Virus record (IMG/VR): IMGVR_UViG_3300044712_000998
Span: 62,001 to 126,000 of that record
Direction: 5' to 3' (one strand)
From: a virus
Length of the DNA stretch: 64,000 bases
Made by a program: the position numbers and the translations under genes. Every line of letters begins with the position of its first letter. The stretch's first letter is position 1. Of this stretch, positions 1-8,404 are shown piece by piece. Under the pieces are notes generated by a model. The model did no database searches. It saw nothing but the letters and a program-made list of their open reading frames with translations, and was not told where the DNA came from.

Positions 1-280
1 CTTGCATAAAGGAGTTCTCCTCGGCGGTCAGGATGGCTCTGAGATCCGCTGTCGGGAAGCCGCCAGCGATCTTAGGCATCTGGATCCGGTCGAACCGGAT
101 CTCATACCTCGGCGGCTGAGCCGCCCAGGGATACCTGATGAAGATGGCATTGGCTACATGAGCCCAGTGCTTGCGACGCCAGAACGAACCGGGCCCATGG
201 AGAGCCCGGTTCCTGGCATGCCTGTACTTACCGTACAGCCTGGCGTGAAGGCCGTACTCGATACCTGCGGTAGTCTTCAT
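1..280 (-). CDS. Hypothetical protein, partial (C-terminus outside window)
   Basis: The start is an ATG at 280 preceded by AAAGGAGG with 4-base spacing; the frame stays open to the window edge, giving 93 visible residues beginning MKTTAGIEYGLHARLYGKYR. It is rich in Arg, Tyr and Trp. The ATG overlaps the TGA of the gene before it, so it belongs to the same operon. I do not recognise a family. Confidence 0.7.
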   Translation of the reverse strand, partial: MKTTAGIEYGLHARLYGKYRHARNRALHGPGSFWRRKHWAHVANAIFIRYPWAAQPPRYEIRFDRIQMPKIAGGFPTADLRAILTAEENSFMQ

Positions 281-522
281 GGGCCTCCTTTAGCTCGGGC
301 TTCAACTTCAGCGATGATGAGCATCGCCACGGAGTACCTCTCCAGGAGCTCCCCGTACGTCAGGGGCTCTCCTGTGGCTGGATCCCTACAACAGAACTCA
401 TTGGGGCTATGGTCGCCACCGTGTGGGCGCGGCGCCATAGCCTTGATGAGTTCCCGTTGAAACGCTATCGCTGGATCAGTTCCCGGTGGCCACGGGAGTG
501 CAGGCATCGGCTTGTCTGGCAC
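277..522 (-). CDS. Hypothetical protein, 81 aa
   Basis: A GTG at 522 lies four bases after GAGGAGG and is preferred over the longer frame and over the ATG at 507. The product ends in a helical stretch (GELLERYSVAMLIIAEVEAR) followed by a short basic tail. It overlaps its upstream neighbour by 47 bases. No recognised family. Confidence 0.55.
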   Translation of the reverse strand: MPDKPMPALPWPPGTDPAIAFQRELIKAMAPRPHGGDHSPNEFCCRDPATGEPLTYGELLERYSVAMLIIAEVEARAKGGP

Positions 523-754
523 GCGGCCTCCTCGGGGGACGGAAGGTGACCCGCTTGATGAGCCGCTGCTTGAGATGCTCCAGGGCTCCGATGATCGCTT
601 CAGCCGGAGTCGCAGCGCTGCAGTGCCTCCCACCACGGTAGTTATCGGCCTTGTGCTTGGGATACGTTACCGTGCATCGCCATTCCTCACGGCCAGGCAG
701 CTTGCGGACCCGAACCGTGATCCGGTCGCGCCAGTGGCTTACAGCCGCTGACAT
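476..754 (-). CDS. Hypothetical basic protein, 92 aa
   Basis: ATG at 754, 15 bases inside the end of the upstream gene. The protein is Arg/Lys rich, with an N-terminal segment that looks like a beta hairpin (RITVRVRKLPGREEWRCTVT) and a helical middle. The Shine-Dalgarno site is weak. No recognised family. Confidence 0.5.
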   Translation of the reverse strand: MSAAVSHWRDRITVRVRKLPGREEWRCTVTYPKHKADNYRGGRHCSAATPAEAIIGALEHLKQRLIKRVTFRPPRRPRARQADACTPVATGN

Positions 755-930
755 GCTGGGAGCTCGTTGTACTGCCGCCTGAGCTCTTCGTAACGCTGTT
801 TGAGCTCGTCGTGCACCTTGTCGGCACGGTCCAAGGCCTCGAAGGCTTCCTTGGCGTGGACGTGCTCGCAGTCCTTCCCGCGAGGCCAGATCTTCAACAT
901 GGCCTCGCGGGCCTCTTGTATCGCGTTCAT
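739..930 (-). CDS. Hypothetical helical protein, 63 aa
   Basis: The ATG at 930 follows GGAAGGAGG by seven bases and overlaps the upstream TGA (ATGA). The product is almost wholly helical and highly charged (DELKQRYEELRRQYNELP), so a short coiled coil is likely. Function unknown. Confidence 0.65.
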   Translation of the reverse strand: MNAIQEAREAMLKIWPRGKDCEHVHAKEAFEALDRADKVHDELKQRYEELRRQYNELPACQRL

Positions 931-1127
931 GCGTCGTCCTCCTTCCTGTGCTCCAGCTTGAACCGAACCGGTACGGCCGCGATGATATCCTTGACGATGA
1001 TGATGTGGCCGCACCTCGGACAGATCACGGTAACGGTTCCCTGGATGACGACGCCACAGGCGACGTCGACACCGATGTCCTCGGTGTACTTGCAGGTCTG
1101 GCAGTCGAACTTCAGGAGGACGTTCAT
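927..1127 (-). CDS. Zinc-ribbon-like small protein, 66 aa
   Basis: The ATG at 1127 begins MNVLLKFDCQTCKYTE. A CxxC pair near residues 9-12 and a second pair (CPRCGH) in the middle are spaced as in a zinc ribbon. The C-terminal third is beta-rich then basic/acidic. It could bind nucleic acid or a protein partner; no family assigned. Confidence 0.65.
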   Translation of the reverse strand: MNVLLKFDCQTCKYTEDIGVDVACGVVIQGTVTVICPRCGHIIIVKDIIAAVPVRFKLEHRKEDDA

Positions 1128-1128
1128 G

Positions 1129-1611
1129 TTACCTGGCCGATCTGGTCTCCGGCAGGATACTGGTGATCTTGACGGAGCAACCGAAGTAGGCCTCCATGAG
1201 GCTCTGTGCCGCCCCGTTCTGGCACCCGAAGTTGTTCTTCCTGAAGAACTCGACGACCTCGGCAAAACGAGCCGGGAGCTTGCGCCTCCGGCAGTACTCC
1301 TTCGTAGTCGGACGAGCGTTGTGCTTCTTGATCTTGTCGAACAGGAGCCTGACAAGCCTGGTCAACGCCGCGTAGTCCCGGTTGTGCGACCCCGGCCAGC
1401 CCGATGAGTCATCCGTGTAGTACCCATAAGCTTCCTGTGCAATCGCACCACGGCCGAGCTTCAGCATATCGAATATCTTGCAGTTCGGTCCGTACGGGTT
1501 CTCGAGGTGCTCGGTACAGACTCGGTACTGGACCTCCTGTCCGTCCACGATGAACTTGACCAGGTCACCATGCTTCAGCGTACGCCTCGGAGCGGCGCAG
1601 TACGTGGCCAT
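1129..1611 (-). CDS. Hypothetical protein, 160 aa
   Basis: The ATG at 1611 overlaps the upstream stop as TAATG, and is preferred over an upstream extension that would run into the previous gene. The product contains an SH3-like beta start (LKHGDLVKFIVDGQEVQYRV) and a basic helical centre. No recognised domain. Confidence 0.65.
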   Translation of the reverse strand: MATYCAAPRRTLKHGDLVKFIVDGQEVQYRVCTEHLENPYGPNCKIFDMLKLGRGAIAQEAYGYYTDDSSGWPGSHNRDYAALTRLVRLLFDKIKKHNARPTTKEYCRRRKLPARFAEVVEFFRKNNFGCQNGAAQSLMEAYFGCSVKITSILPETRSAR

Positions 1612-2231
1612 TAGTCGGACTCCGTCAACGCGGAGCCGAACGGGTTCCTGGCGTTCCACTCGTTGTCGGTTTCCTGGATTCGATCCCGGACGTTCTCGAT
1701 GACCGACTTGATCTCGGCAACCGTGGCGGGGCGCCAGGCGCCCTCCGTATCGCCGAGGCTGTTGCCTGGGTTGAACTCGCCATCGGAGTCAACCCGGTAG
1801 CCCTGATCATCGGAGTTACCCGACATGAAGACAACCTCGTTGAGATCGTAGTCGTGATCGTTGTTACACTCCAGGGGGACCACGGCGACGCCGAGGGCCC
1901 AGCGACCAGCCTTCGAGAAGAACCCTGGGATCGGAGCGGCTCTGGCCTCCGAGCTGCCGCCGTCCTTGTCGATCATGTCGACGATCTCAGGCTTCCCGAG
2001 AGCAGCCGACATCAGCTTGGCAACCAGGTCCCGGCGGTCCTCGTCGAAGTCGTTGATAGCGGCGACGACCTTCTGGATATCCGGGCCGCCGGTGCTGGCG
2101 CCCTTCTTGGGCTTCTTGGCCGCGGCAGCCTTGCTGATCTTGTCGAGATGCCGAGCCGCGATCTCCGCCTTTCTGATCGCGAGCGTCTCGATTGCGAGCA
2201 ACTGGGCCACGGTGGGATAAAAGCTTTTCAT
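1611..2231 (-). CDS. Hypothetical protein, 206 aa
   Basis: ATG at 2231 with AGAAGGAAC upstream. The N-terminal 60 residues are helical and Lys/Ala rich; the rest is acidic. It sits directly downstream of the AAA+ ATPase gene and may be co-translated with it. No family recognised. Confidence 0.65.
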   Translation of the reverse strand: MKSFYPTVAQLLAIETLAIRKAEIAARHLDKISKAAAAKKPKKGASTGGPDIQKVVAAINDFDEDRRDLVAKLMSAALGKPEIVDMIDKDGGSSEARAAPIPGFFSKAGRWALGVAVVPLECNNDHDYDLNEVVFMSGNSDDQGYRVDSDGEFNPGNSLGDTEGAWRPATVAEIKSVIENVRDRIQETDNEWNARNPFGSALTESD

Positions 2232-2249
2232 GTGTTCCTTCTGTAGTTA

Positions 2250-3422
2250 TCAGAACTGTTGCCGGTACTTGCTGAAACCGCTGTACCGCTGACGGAGCAC
2301 TGCAACACCACTGGTGTTACGGAGAACGATGCCACCGAGTTCGTCGAACTCGGGCACATCGGGGGCCTCGAACATGACATGCGTATGGCAGGACTTGCCA
2401 GCCGCGTTCCGGTACCTGACCCCGAACATGACGTGACCTTCATCGGTGGACTCGCTGCCGTGGAGGAGATCATCGAGCTCACCGGTCCATTCGCCGGTAC
2501 CCTCGATGTGTTCCCCGTCGCCATCCTTTCCGACGTAAGTGATCTTGTAGATCGTACGGGCACGCCGGTTGATGTTCATGATGGCAAGGAGATCCGCGAC
2601 GGATCCGCCGAACATGTTGTGCTCCTCGACAGCTGCCATCAGGATGTCGAAGTTGCACTCCGGAACTGCCGCCAGCGCCTTGACGAGCTCCTTCATCACC
2701 GACTTGTCCTTGAGGCGCTCGTTGAGGTAGTCCTGGACGACGTCCTCGCTGACCCCCTTGTAGTCGATGAAGTAGCGCATCCGCCCGGGGCGATTCCGCA
2801 TCGCCTCGGACACCTTCCAGTCCGAGTTCGTCGTGACGACGTAGAGATGCTTGGCCACGACGGAGCCAGCGAACATCGTCAGGAGGCCGTCCTTGTGGCC
2901 GTCCTCGCTGTAGACCTTCTCGAACTCATCGAAGACCACGACGGCCTGGCCGAGATGCTCGATGAGCGCGTTGAACCCGGGACCCGTGTAGGGCGTCTGG
3001 ACGAGCACCGTGGGGAGCCCGAGCTCGCGGCCCATCTTGGACAGCACGGAAGCCAGCATGGTCTTCCCGGAACCCTTCTCCCCGTTGAGCCAGACACCCG
3101 TCGAGGTGCCCTGTTCGGCACGGCTCCTGTAGGACCTCATGATCCGCTCGGCATGGTTGATGCCGTAGATCCGAGTCGGGACAGGCAGATCGGCGAGGAG
3201 CTCCAGGTAGAACCCGCGCATCGGGGCGGCCTGGACGACGTACGTCGCGGGCTCCAGCTTGGTGCCCACGGCCGGAGCGTAGATGTCGAACTGGGAACCG
3301 CTGCGGACCCAGATCCCAACGTAACGAGGATCCGCGGAAGCCTTGGCCTCCTTGGTCTCGGCATCGTCATCCTTGGAACTGGGCTCCTCTTCGAGCAAAA
3401 AAGCAGCTTTGGACTTGGTCAT
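2250..3422 (-). CDS. AAA+ ATPase
   Basis: 390 aa, ATG at 3422 after CAGGAGGTCAG. The central domain has a Walker A motif (GEKGSGKT, about residue 114) and a Walker B (VVVFDEFEKVY, about 168), followed by a TTNSD sensor-like segment and conserved arginines (RNRPGRMRY). This architecture is that of AAA+ loaders, remodelers or phage DnaC-like ATPases. The N-terminal 100 and C-terminal 100 residues are unassigned. It is far from the helicase and primase genes here, so a loader role is only a possibility. Confidence 0.8.
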   Translation of the reverse strand: MTKSKAAFLLEEEPSSKDDDAETKEAKASADPRYVGIWVRSGSQFDIYAPAVGTKLEPATYVVQAAPMRGFYLELLADLPVPTRIYGINHAERIMRSYRSRAEQGTSTGVWLNGEKGSGKTMLASVLSKMGRELGLPTVLVQTPYTGPGFNALIEHLGQAVVVFDEFEKVYSEDGHKDGLLTMFAGSVVAKHLYVVTTNSDWKVSEAMRNRPGRMRYFIDYKGVSEDVVQDYLNERLKDKSVMKELVKALAAVPECNFDILMAAVEEHNMFGGSVADLLAIMNINRRARTIYKITYVGKDGDGEHIEGTGEWTGELDDLLHGSESTDEGHVMFGVRYRNAAGKSCHTHVMFEAPDVPEFDELGGIVLRNTSGVAVLRQRYSGFSKYRQQF

Positions 3423-4144
3423 CTGACCTCCTGTGCATTCGGTTCTGTGGCCGCCTCAACGGCGATGGGGAGCCACTTGGTCATACGGGCTTTGTGGTAC
3501 GCGTCTCCGCGCTCCTTGATCAACTTGAGCAGATCTGGAATCCCACCTGAGATCCCAGCTCGTTCCATAGCAGCCACAACTCGGGTTTCGAGTTCAGCAT
3601 CGATGGCCTCGCGTAACTTGGCTGACGCCGCGGAATAACCCACGGCATCAACTGGACCGAGCTCGGTCCCGAGCTCCGGCGGGACACCGCGATTCAGATC
3701 GTATAGCCCGGGGAACAACTGGGCGTACCGATACGCCTTCCCGGGCTCCCAACCGGTCTCGATGAAGAGCTCCGGGTTCAGCCCGTATCTCTCAGCTGGC
3801 TCGCAGAGATGCGTACTGCAGACCCTGGGGCGCTGCTCGTACTTCGAGCACTTCCCATCCTTGAACGCCAGGCACGTGAACCACATCTGCCTGAGCTCGA
3901 CACCATCGGACGCCCTACCAGCGATCTCCGTGAATCCACCAGGCGGCTTGATCGGAACGAAATGCTGCTTGATGAAGTCCCGTTCGACGTCGGGCACATT
4001 GCAAACCCTGGCATTGCGATCCCAGTCCGGGGTACCATCCGGGGTCAGGCCAACCAAGATCTGAAAACGGACACAGCAGATCCCCCGGCAGCTCTGGCAC
4101 ACCGGGTGATTGCTGATGTCATCCGCTCGGACCTCCGGGGTCAC
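3419..4144 (-). CDS. YkgJ-type cysteine-cluster protein
   Basis: 241 aa; the GTG at 4144 overlaps the upstream TGA. The N-terminal half carries the spaced cysteines of the YkgJ/UPF0153 family: CQSCRGICC near residue 16, then TCLAFKDGKCSKYEQRPRVC. In that family the cysteines are thought to hold zinc or an Fe-S cluster; the exact role is not established. The C-terminal half is helical and unassigned. Confidence 0.65.
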   Translation of the reverse strand: MTPEVRADDISNHPVCQSCRGICCVRFQILVGLTPDGTPDWDRNARVCNVPDVERDFIKQHFVPIKPPGGFTEIAGRASDGVELRQMWFTCLAFKDGKCSKYEQRPRVCSTHLCEPAERYGLNPELFIETGWEPGKAYRYAQLFPGLYDLNRGVPPELGTELGPVDAVGYSAASAKLREAIDAELETRVVAAMERAGISGGIPDLLKLIKERGDAYHKARMTKWLPIAVEAATEPNAQEVR

Positions 4145-4407
4145 TTGACGTCGAGACGCGACGTGATCTCGGACCAGGTGAACTTGCCGGAGCGCAGGAT
4201 GTTGCCGTCGGTGTCGTAGGTCACCAGCACCGGGCCGGTCTCCTGGAACGAGATCGTCATGGTGACGTCGCGCGCGTTGAGGGCGACGTCGTCGATGCAG
4301 GTGCCAGCGATCCGGATCTTGTTGCGATCCCCGGTGACGTCACCGAAGCCCTTGTCGACGCGGATCTTGGTGGTCAGTGGCTTCCGCTTCGTGGTTTTCG
4401 TGGCCAT
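4141..4407 (-). CDS. Hypothetical beta-rich protein, 88 aa
   Basis: ATG at 4407 preceded by AAAGGAGGCCGACTA; the ATG overlaps the stop of the small upstream gene (TAATG). It starts MATKTTKRKPLTTK and then alternates short beta strands. No recognised family. Confidence 0.65.
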   Translation of the reverse strand: MATKTTKRKPLTTKIRVDKGFGDVTGDRNKIRIAGTCIDDVALNARDVTMTISFQETGPVLVTYDTDGNILRSGKFTWSEITSRLDVK

Positions 4408-4553
4408 TAGTCGGCCTCCTTTATGCGTTTGGCTGCGCGCCTCTCGGCGCGATGCGTCTGTGTCTTGGAGTACCGGCCGGGGTCTCTGGGCCCCGGCCGC
4501 TTCCCCCAGTACTCGTACCCGGGGCCCTTGGCGCCCTTCTTGGTCCGACTCAT
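4407..4553 (-). CDS. Small basic protein, 48 aa
   Basis: The gene runs from the ATG at 4553 (overlapping the upstream TGA) to the TAA that overlaps the next ATG, so it is tightly coupled on both sides. It begins MSRTKKGAKGPGYEYWGKRP and is strongly basic and Gly-rich, with an Arg-rich helix at the C-terminus. Nucleic-acid binding is plausible but not shown. Confidence 0.65.
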   Translation of the reverse strand: MSRTKKGAKGPGYEYWGKRPGPRDPGRYSKTQTHRAERRAAKRIKEAD

Positions 4554-4762
4554 TTATCGAATTGCCCGTGGCCCAGGATGACGGCGACCACGTTGGCCTG
4601 CCAGAGAGCATCGTTGCGGCTCAGGAGCCATTCCTTGAGCGACGCCTTGGTGAGCGTGGCGATATCGAAGGTCCCGTATTTGCCGTCGGGGTCCTTGGCT
4701 CGCACATAGATCTTGGTGAGATCGTCGTACTTGAGACGATCAGCGTCGACGACGAGTTCCAC
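4550..4762 (-). CDS. Hypothetical protein, 70 aa
   Basis: The GTG at 4762 follows AGGAG by five bases, and longer forms would overlap the Lar-like gene more deeply. The product begins VELVVDADRLKYDDLTKIYV. Small alpha/beta protein without a recognised family. Confidence 0.6.
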   Translation of the reverse strand: MELVVDADRLKYDDLTKIYVRAKDPDGKYGTFDIATLTKASLKEWLLSRNDALWQANVVAVILGHGQFDK

Positions 4763-4943
4763 GGGGTCTCCTGTTCCAGGCCTTGATGGCCGCAGCTGGA
4801 GTACTTCTATCGATCTGGAGCTTGCAACGGCCACAGCGGACGCCGCCACCGATCACCCTAGCGGGTACTGAGTTGCTCATGTCCGTGAGCACGTACACCG
4901 TCTTGCAGGCACAGCACGGACACGGCTTCAGAACGCGGCTCAT
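4740..4943 (-). CDS. Lar-like restriction alleviation protein
   Basis: 67 aa from the ATG at 4943. The pattern LKPCPCC near the start, a central CGRC pair and a terminal AIKAWNRR matches the Lar family of small zinc-binding phage and prophage proteins. The family is named after Rac prophage Lar, which reduces type I restriction; many members have no tested function. The Cys pairs probably bind zinc. Confidence 0.65.
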   Translation of the reverse strand: MSRVLKPCPCCACKTVYVLTDMSNSVPARVIGGGVRCGRCKLQIDRSTPAAAIKAWNRRPRGTRRRR

Positions 4944-5161
4944 TTCATGCCCCCGCAACCGATACGCTTACCGGTCTTATCGCTGAGTTCCATGAAACCG
5001 CCGCTGTTACCTTCACCATCGGACTGGATCAGGATGTAGGAGCCATCATCGAGCATGAGACCAGGCCACCGGTCACCATCACACATGGCGACGTCGACGC
5101 AGCCGACGATGGTGCGCCCCTTGACACCCGTTTCGAACTTGGGCTGAAAGAACGTCGTCAT
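4940..5161 (-). CDS. Hypothetical protein, 73 aa
   Basis: ATG at 5161 after AAGGAGGAAGATCCCGG; the stop overlaps the Lar-like start (ATGA). Beta-rich with a Gly-rich end (GGFMELSDKTGKRIGCGGMK). No recognised family. Confidence 0.65.
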   Translation of the reverse strand: MTTFFQPKFETGVKGRTIVGCVDVAMCDGDRWPGLMLDDGSYILIQSDGEGNSGGFMELSDKTGKRIGCGGMK

Positions 5162-5520
5162 CCGGGATCTTCCTCCTTCTTCACGGGTTTCGGGCCCGGG
5201 TTGCAGTCGTGTAATGCCATGACGAGCTCCTGCCACAACTTGGTCCGCTCGGGGTGCTCAGGCTGAGGCATCCCCATCTGGGCAAGGAGATAGTAGCAGG
5301 TCACGGAATCCACGTAGAGCTTGGTGATCGCGTAGAATCTCCGGTAGATCCTGCGCATATCAGTGACCCTCCGGATCCAGATCCTGTTGCACTCCGCACG
5401 GATCGCGTTGCGCTCCATCTGAGCCTTTTCGCGGAGCTCGTTGGCCACCCTGAGCTTGATCTCCAACTCGATGATCTTCTCTTCGAGCTGAATGATGATC
5501 GCCTGTTGTGGATCCGGCAT
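5158..5520 (-). CDS. Coiled-coil protein, 120 aa
   Basis: ATG at 5520 after AGGAG with five-base spacing. Residues 8-55 form a clear heptad-like helix (IIIQLEEKIIELEIKLRVAN). The remainder is helical and ends in a charged tail. Function unknown. Confidence 0.65.
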   Translation of the reverse strand: MPDPQQAIIIQLEEKIIELEIKLRVANELREKAQMERNAIRAECNRIWIRRVTDMRRIYRRFYAITKLYVDSVTCYYLLAQMGMPQPEHPERTKLWQELVMALHDCNPGPKPVKKEEDPG

Positions 5521-5903
5521 CAGTTCTCCTGCGCCTTCGCTTTGGCTACGGCTTCCTTGGCCCACAGGATAACCTGCCCGAGCCTCCGCTTGAAGGACTC
5601 CCGGCACTCCGGGATCAGGTCACCGAGCAGATCGGTTTCGTTGGATTCCTCGTGGGTCACGATGACCGCTGGACCAACGAGAGGCGCGTAGTCGCACAGC
5701 CGTTCGGCGAACTCGTTCACCGGCATGTTGGTGTGGAGCCCGACCTCGTTGACGTACACGGTGTACCCGCACCGGTGGCTTTCCCGGAGCGGCACAGCCG
5801 TGAAGGCATCATCGCGGCCAGGCGGATTCACGGCCGCGTGGATCGAGGTGTAGTCGGTGTACGTCACGTTCTCGATCCGGCCGTCCGGATAGATGATGAT
5901 CAC
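5520..5903 (-). CDS. Hypothetical protein, 127 aa
   Basis: GTG at 5903, overlapping the upstream TGA. Alpha/beta protein with a helical Lys-rich C-terminus (WAKEAVAKAKAQEN). No recognised family. Confidence 0.6.
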   Translation of the reverse strand: MIIIYPDGRIENVTYTDYTSIHAAVNPPGRDDAFTAVPLRESHRCGYTVYVNEVGLHTNMPVNEFAERLCDYAPLVGPAVIVTHEESNETDLLGDLIPECRESFKRRLGQVILWAKEAVAKAKAQEN

Positions 5904-6661
5904 TTCTTCGCGGGGTCCGTGGCCCCCTCACCGAAGTCATCGGTGGCCGTCGGTGGAGCCCGCTCGATGCCGTAGACCTTGACCTCGCGGCCCGTGAGAA
6001 CCCGGATGACGTGCCCACAGCTGTGCTTCAGGTTGAAGCCGGTGGTCCCGTAGTTCTCGCAGTTCAGCTCGGCGACCTCGGGGAGCACGTAGACCTCGTT
6101 GCAGTGCGGACACCTGATCTCGTCCTCTGACGGCGCCTTGGCCGGCGGCAGATCGATCGTCTCGGGACGTTCGTCCCGCGGCTTGACCCGCTTGGCCTCG
6201 ACACCGAACGCCAACAGCACAGGGAACACCCGGAACGCCGCTCTGATGTCGGGCTCCATGGACTCCAACACCGCGTTGGCTTCCTGCCAGGTGTTCCAGG
6301 TCAGGTAGTCGCCATCGCCTGGTTCCACGATGCCGTAACGCCTGACGCGTTCACCAACGGCGTGAGAGATCCCTCCGATAACCTTGCATGGCTTGTTGAA
6401 CAGCCCGTTACGATCGGTTTGCGCGATACAGTACCCCGTCGCGAAATCGGCGGTCTCCAGATCCACGGGATCCTGATCGTAGTCCAGGATCCCCTTGATC
6501 GGATCCACGGCTTCCGCGGTATCCATGAGGATGCTGATGAACTCCCAGGCCAACTTGGGGTTCGCGGTTACGAACGCGGCGAGTTCGTCCTGGCTCCCCA
6601 TGGCGTTGTTACGGAGCTCCTTGACGGCGACCACAGCCTGGATGAGGAGATCACGAACCAT
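5900..6661 (-). CDS. Hypothetical protein with C-terminal zinc motif, 253 aa
   Basis: ATG at 6661. The first 150 residues are helical. Near residue 185 a CPHC pair and further on a C...C/H set (LNCENYG, KHSCGH) suggest a zinc ribbon. No family assigned; a nucleic-acid or protein binding role would fit the ribbon. Confidence 0.6.
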   Translation of the reverse strand: MVRDLLIQAVVAVKELRNNAMGSQDELAAFVTANPKLAWEFISILMDTAEAVDPIKGILDYDQDPVDLETADFATGYCIAQTDRNGLFNKPCKVIGGISHAVGERVRRYGIVEPGDGDYLTWNTWQEANAVLESMEPDIRAAFRVFPVLLAFGVEAKRVKPRDERPETIDLPPAKAPSEDEIRCPHCNEVYVLPEVAELNCENYGTTGFNLKHSCGHVIRVLTGREVKVYGIERAPPTATDDFGEGATDPAKK

Positions 6662-6857
6662 GCCGGACTCCAGGCAGGGCGTGGTACTGGGCCAGGTAGG
6701 GCTCCAGCTGTTTCATGAGATCAGGAAATGGGGCAAAGATGGTCCTCATGGACCCCCACTGCAGTCCGGCCGCAGCCTTCTGCTTATCGGCGATGAGCTT
6801 CTTGAGATCTTCGAGATGGTGGTCGAAGAGCTCTTGGACACCTGGTGTCAGGTTCAT
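6651..6857 (-). CDS. Hypothetical protein, 68 aa
   Basis: ATG at 6857 with AAGGAGAACCCTGC upstream. Mostly helical, Lys/Leu rich, with a Pro-containing C-terminus. It overlaps the next gene by 11 bases. No recognised family. Confidence 0.6.
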   Translation of the reverse strand: MNLTPGVQELFDHHLEDLKKLIADKQKAAAGLQWGSMRTIFAPFPDLMKQLEPYLAQYHALPGVRHGS

Positions 6858-7030
6858 GCAGGGTTCTCCTTGGCTTCGGCGCGACGTCTCCGGATCTCTT
6901 CCGCGACGTCAGCTAGTGTGACCTCCTTGAGCGGTTTTGTCATAGCCCATAGGGCTTCCTGAACTTCTGACTCCGTGGCCCCATCGAGCCCGATGAGCTG
7001 CTCGATGACGTGCGTGATCGGATGGCTCAC
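6854..7030 (-). CDS. Hypothetical helical protein, 58 aa
   Basis: GTG at 7030, overlapping the upstream TGA as GTGA. Helical with an Arg-rich segment (EEIRRRRAEAKENPA) at the end. The ribosome binding site is weak, so coupling to the upstream gene is likely. Confidence 0.55.
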   Translation of the reverse strand: MSHPITHVIEQLIGLDGATESEVQEALWAMTKPLKEVTLADVAEEIRRRRAEAKENPA

Positions 7031-7383
7031 TGCAACGGCTCGATCCCGTTGACCCCGTGTCGGTGCGGAAACGGGACTTCGGCGCAGTGGCACCCGGTGT
7101 CCGCGTAACCAACCATGAACATAGCGGTCTTGGCCACAGCGATCTTGTTACGCATCTCGCGGATCCGTTTGTGGGTCACCACGATGTCATCCAGAAACTT
7201 GGCTCCCATGCTGATGCAGTTCAGCATGGCGTCGATATCAGCGAGGAGCTCGTCGACGTCGTGTAGCGACGGAGCCTGAGCAATCAGGAACGGCGACACC
7301 GTCAGCGCTGGCTTCGGGCACTCGTGGGGCACCGAACCTTCCTGGTACGGTGCCCCACACTTCTGGCAGTACTTATCGATCAC
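7027..7383 (-). CDS. Small protein with N-terminal zinc knuckle, 118 aa
   Basis: GTG at 7383 overlapping the upstream stop. The N-terminus has CQKCG followed by HEC, a possible zinc knuckle; the C-terminus has CHC and several His. The middle is a long helix. No family assigned. Confidence 0.6.
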   Translation of the reverse strand: MIDKYCQKCGAPYQEGSVPHECPKPALTVSPFLIAQAPSLHDVDELLADIDAMLNCISMGAKFLDDIVVTHKRIREMRNKIAVAKTAMFMVGYADTGCHCAEVPFPHRHGVNGIEPLQ

Positions 7384-7547
7384 TTCTCGGGTTTCTTCTT
7401 CTCGTAGTCATCGATCCCGCGGAGCGCTGACTCCAGCTTGATGATGGCGTGGGAGACATCCGCGGTGCGGTTCTCCACCATCTTGAGGCTATCGAGGCCG
7501 AGCTCCAGCTTGCGCCGGGCATCGGCAACGAGTTCTTGGTCCGTCAT
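7380..7547 (-). CDS. Small helical protein, 55 aa
   Basis: ATG at 7547, overlapping the upstream TGA, with GGAGAAACC before it. Begins MTDQELVADARRKLELGLDS and ends in a Lys-rich tail. A single long helix is predicted by eye. Function unknown. Confidence 0.65.
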   Translation of the reverse strand: MTDQELVADARRKLELGLDSLKMVENRTADVSHAIIKLESALRGIDDYEKKKPEK

Positions 7548-7777
7548 GGTTTCTCCGGCTTGTCGGTGAGTCCGAGTTTGAGATCTTCGCGAAACTTACT
7601 GAACATCTTGTTGATCTCGTTGTGTCTCCGGAGCTCCTGGCAGGTCTCGCAGATATGCCGCTGGATCCCCATGAACTCGCCGTCCGGGTACATGGCGCGT
7701 CCCGACCCGAACATGAGTTGGGAGTGATCCTGTTCGTAGTGACAGGTATCGCAGATCGTGACGCACTTCTGGGTCAT
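7544..7777 (-). CDS. Zinc-finger-like small protein, 77 aa
   Basis: ATG at 7777 following AGGTGG by four bases. Two CxxC pairs (CDTCHYE near residue 9 and CETCQE near residue 49) flank a hydrophobic core, as in small zinc ribbons. The C-terminus is Lys-rich. Confidence 0.65.
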   Translation of the reverse strand: MTQKCVTICDTCHYEQDHSQLMFGSGRAMYPDGEFMGIQRHICETCQELRRHNEINKMFSKFREDLKLGLTDKPEKP

Positions 7778-8397
7778 CAGGCCACCTGCATTTTCTGGTT
7801 TGATTCCAGGACATCCTTGGGGACCAACCCCTCGGCTTCGAGCTGCTCCCAGGACCGCTCGGCTCCGACTTTCTCGTAGCCGAAGATCGGAGGCTGGAAC
7901 GAGCAGTACCCCTGGATCTCGCGGTTCAGGAACCAGCCACCGTACCCGAAATGGTGGTCGGCCCATTCGTCACCGCTGAACCCGCGCCACTCCACGAAGC
8001 ACCGGAGCCGGCGCATCATGGTGACGACATAGTACGCGGCTCCATCACCAACACCGATGTCGAAGAAGGCTCCGACGTCCAACTTGGTCAGCTTGCGGTG
8101 GGTCTCATAGGCCTGGGTGTGCCAGTAGTCCCGCCATGCCGTCTCGATGTCGAAGCAGAGATCCAGACTGTAGACCCCCTTGATCTTGTCCGGATTCGGG
8201 TGCCTGGTCTCCTTGATCGGGATCCCGTAGCGCCGCCCCGTGATGATGTCCTTGATCAGATAGTTGCCCTGCTCGAAGAGCCGGTCGACCTTGGGATCGT
8301 AGGTATCGATGGTGCCGACACGCTGGCACATCTGAACCGGGGAACGGAAATAGACGATGTGCGGGAGCTCCGCACGACTCAGCCGGGTAAGGGGCAT
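7777..8397 (-). CDS. Hypothetical protein, 206 aa
   Basis: ATG at 8397 with TAGGAGAACC upstream. Rich in Tyr, Trp and Phe, which suggests a compact globular fold. Transcribed after the 3D-domain gene with only 7 bases between them. No recognised family. Confidence 0.65.
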   Translation of the reverse strand: MPLTRLSRAELPHIVYFRSPVQMCQRVGTIDTYDPKVDRLFEQGNYLIKDIITGRRYGIPIKETRHPNPDKIKGVYSLDLCFDIETAWRDYWHTQAYETHRKLTKLDVGAFFDIGVGDGAAYYVVTMMRRLRCFVEWRGFSGDEWADHHFGYGGWFLNREIQGYCSFQPPIFGYEKVGAERSWEQLEAEGLVPKDVLESNQKMQVA

Positions 8398-8404
8398 GGT
8401 TCTC

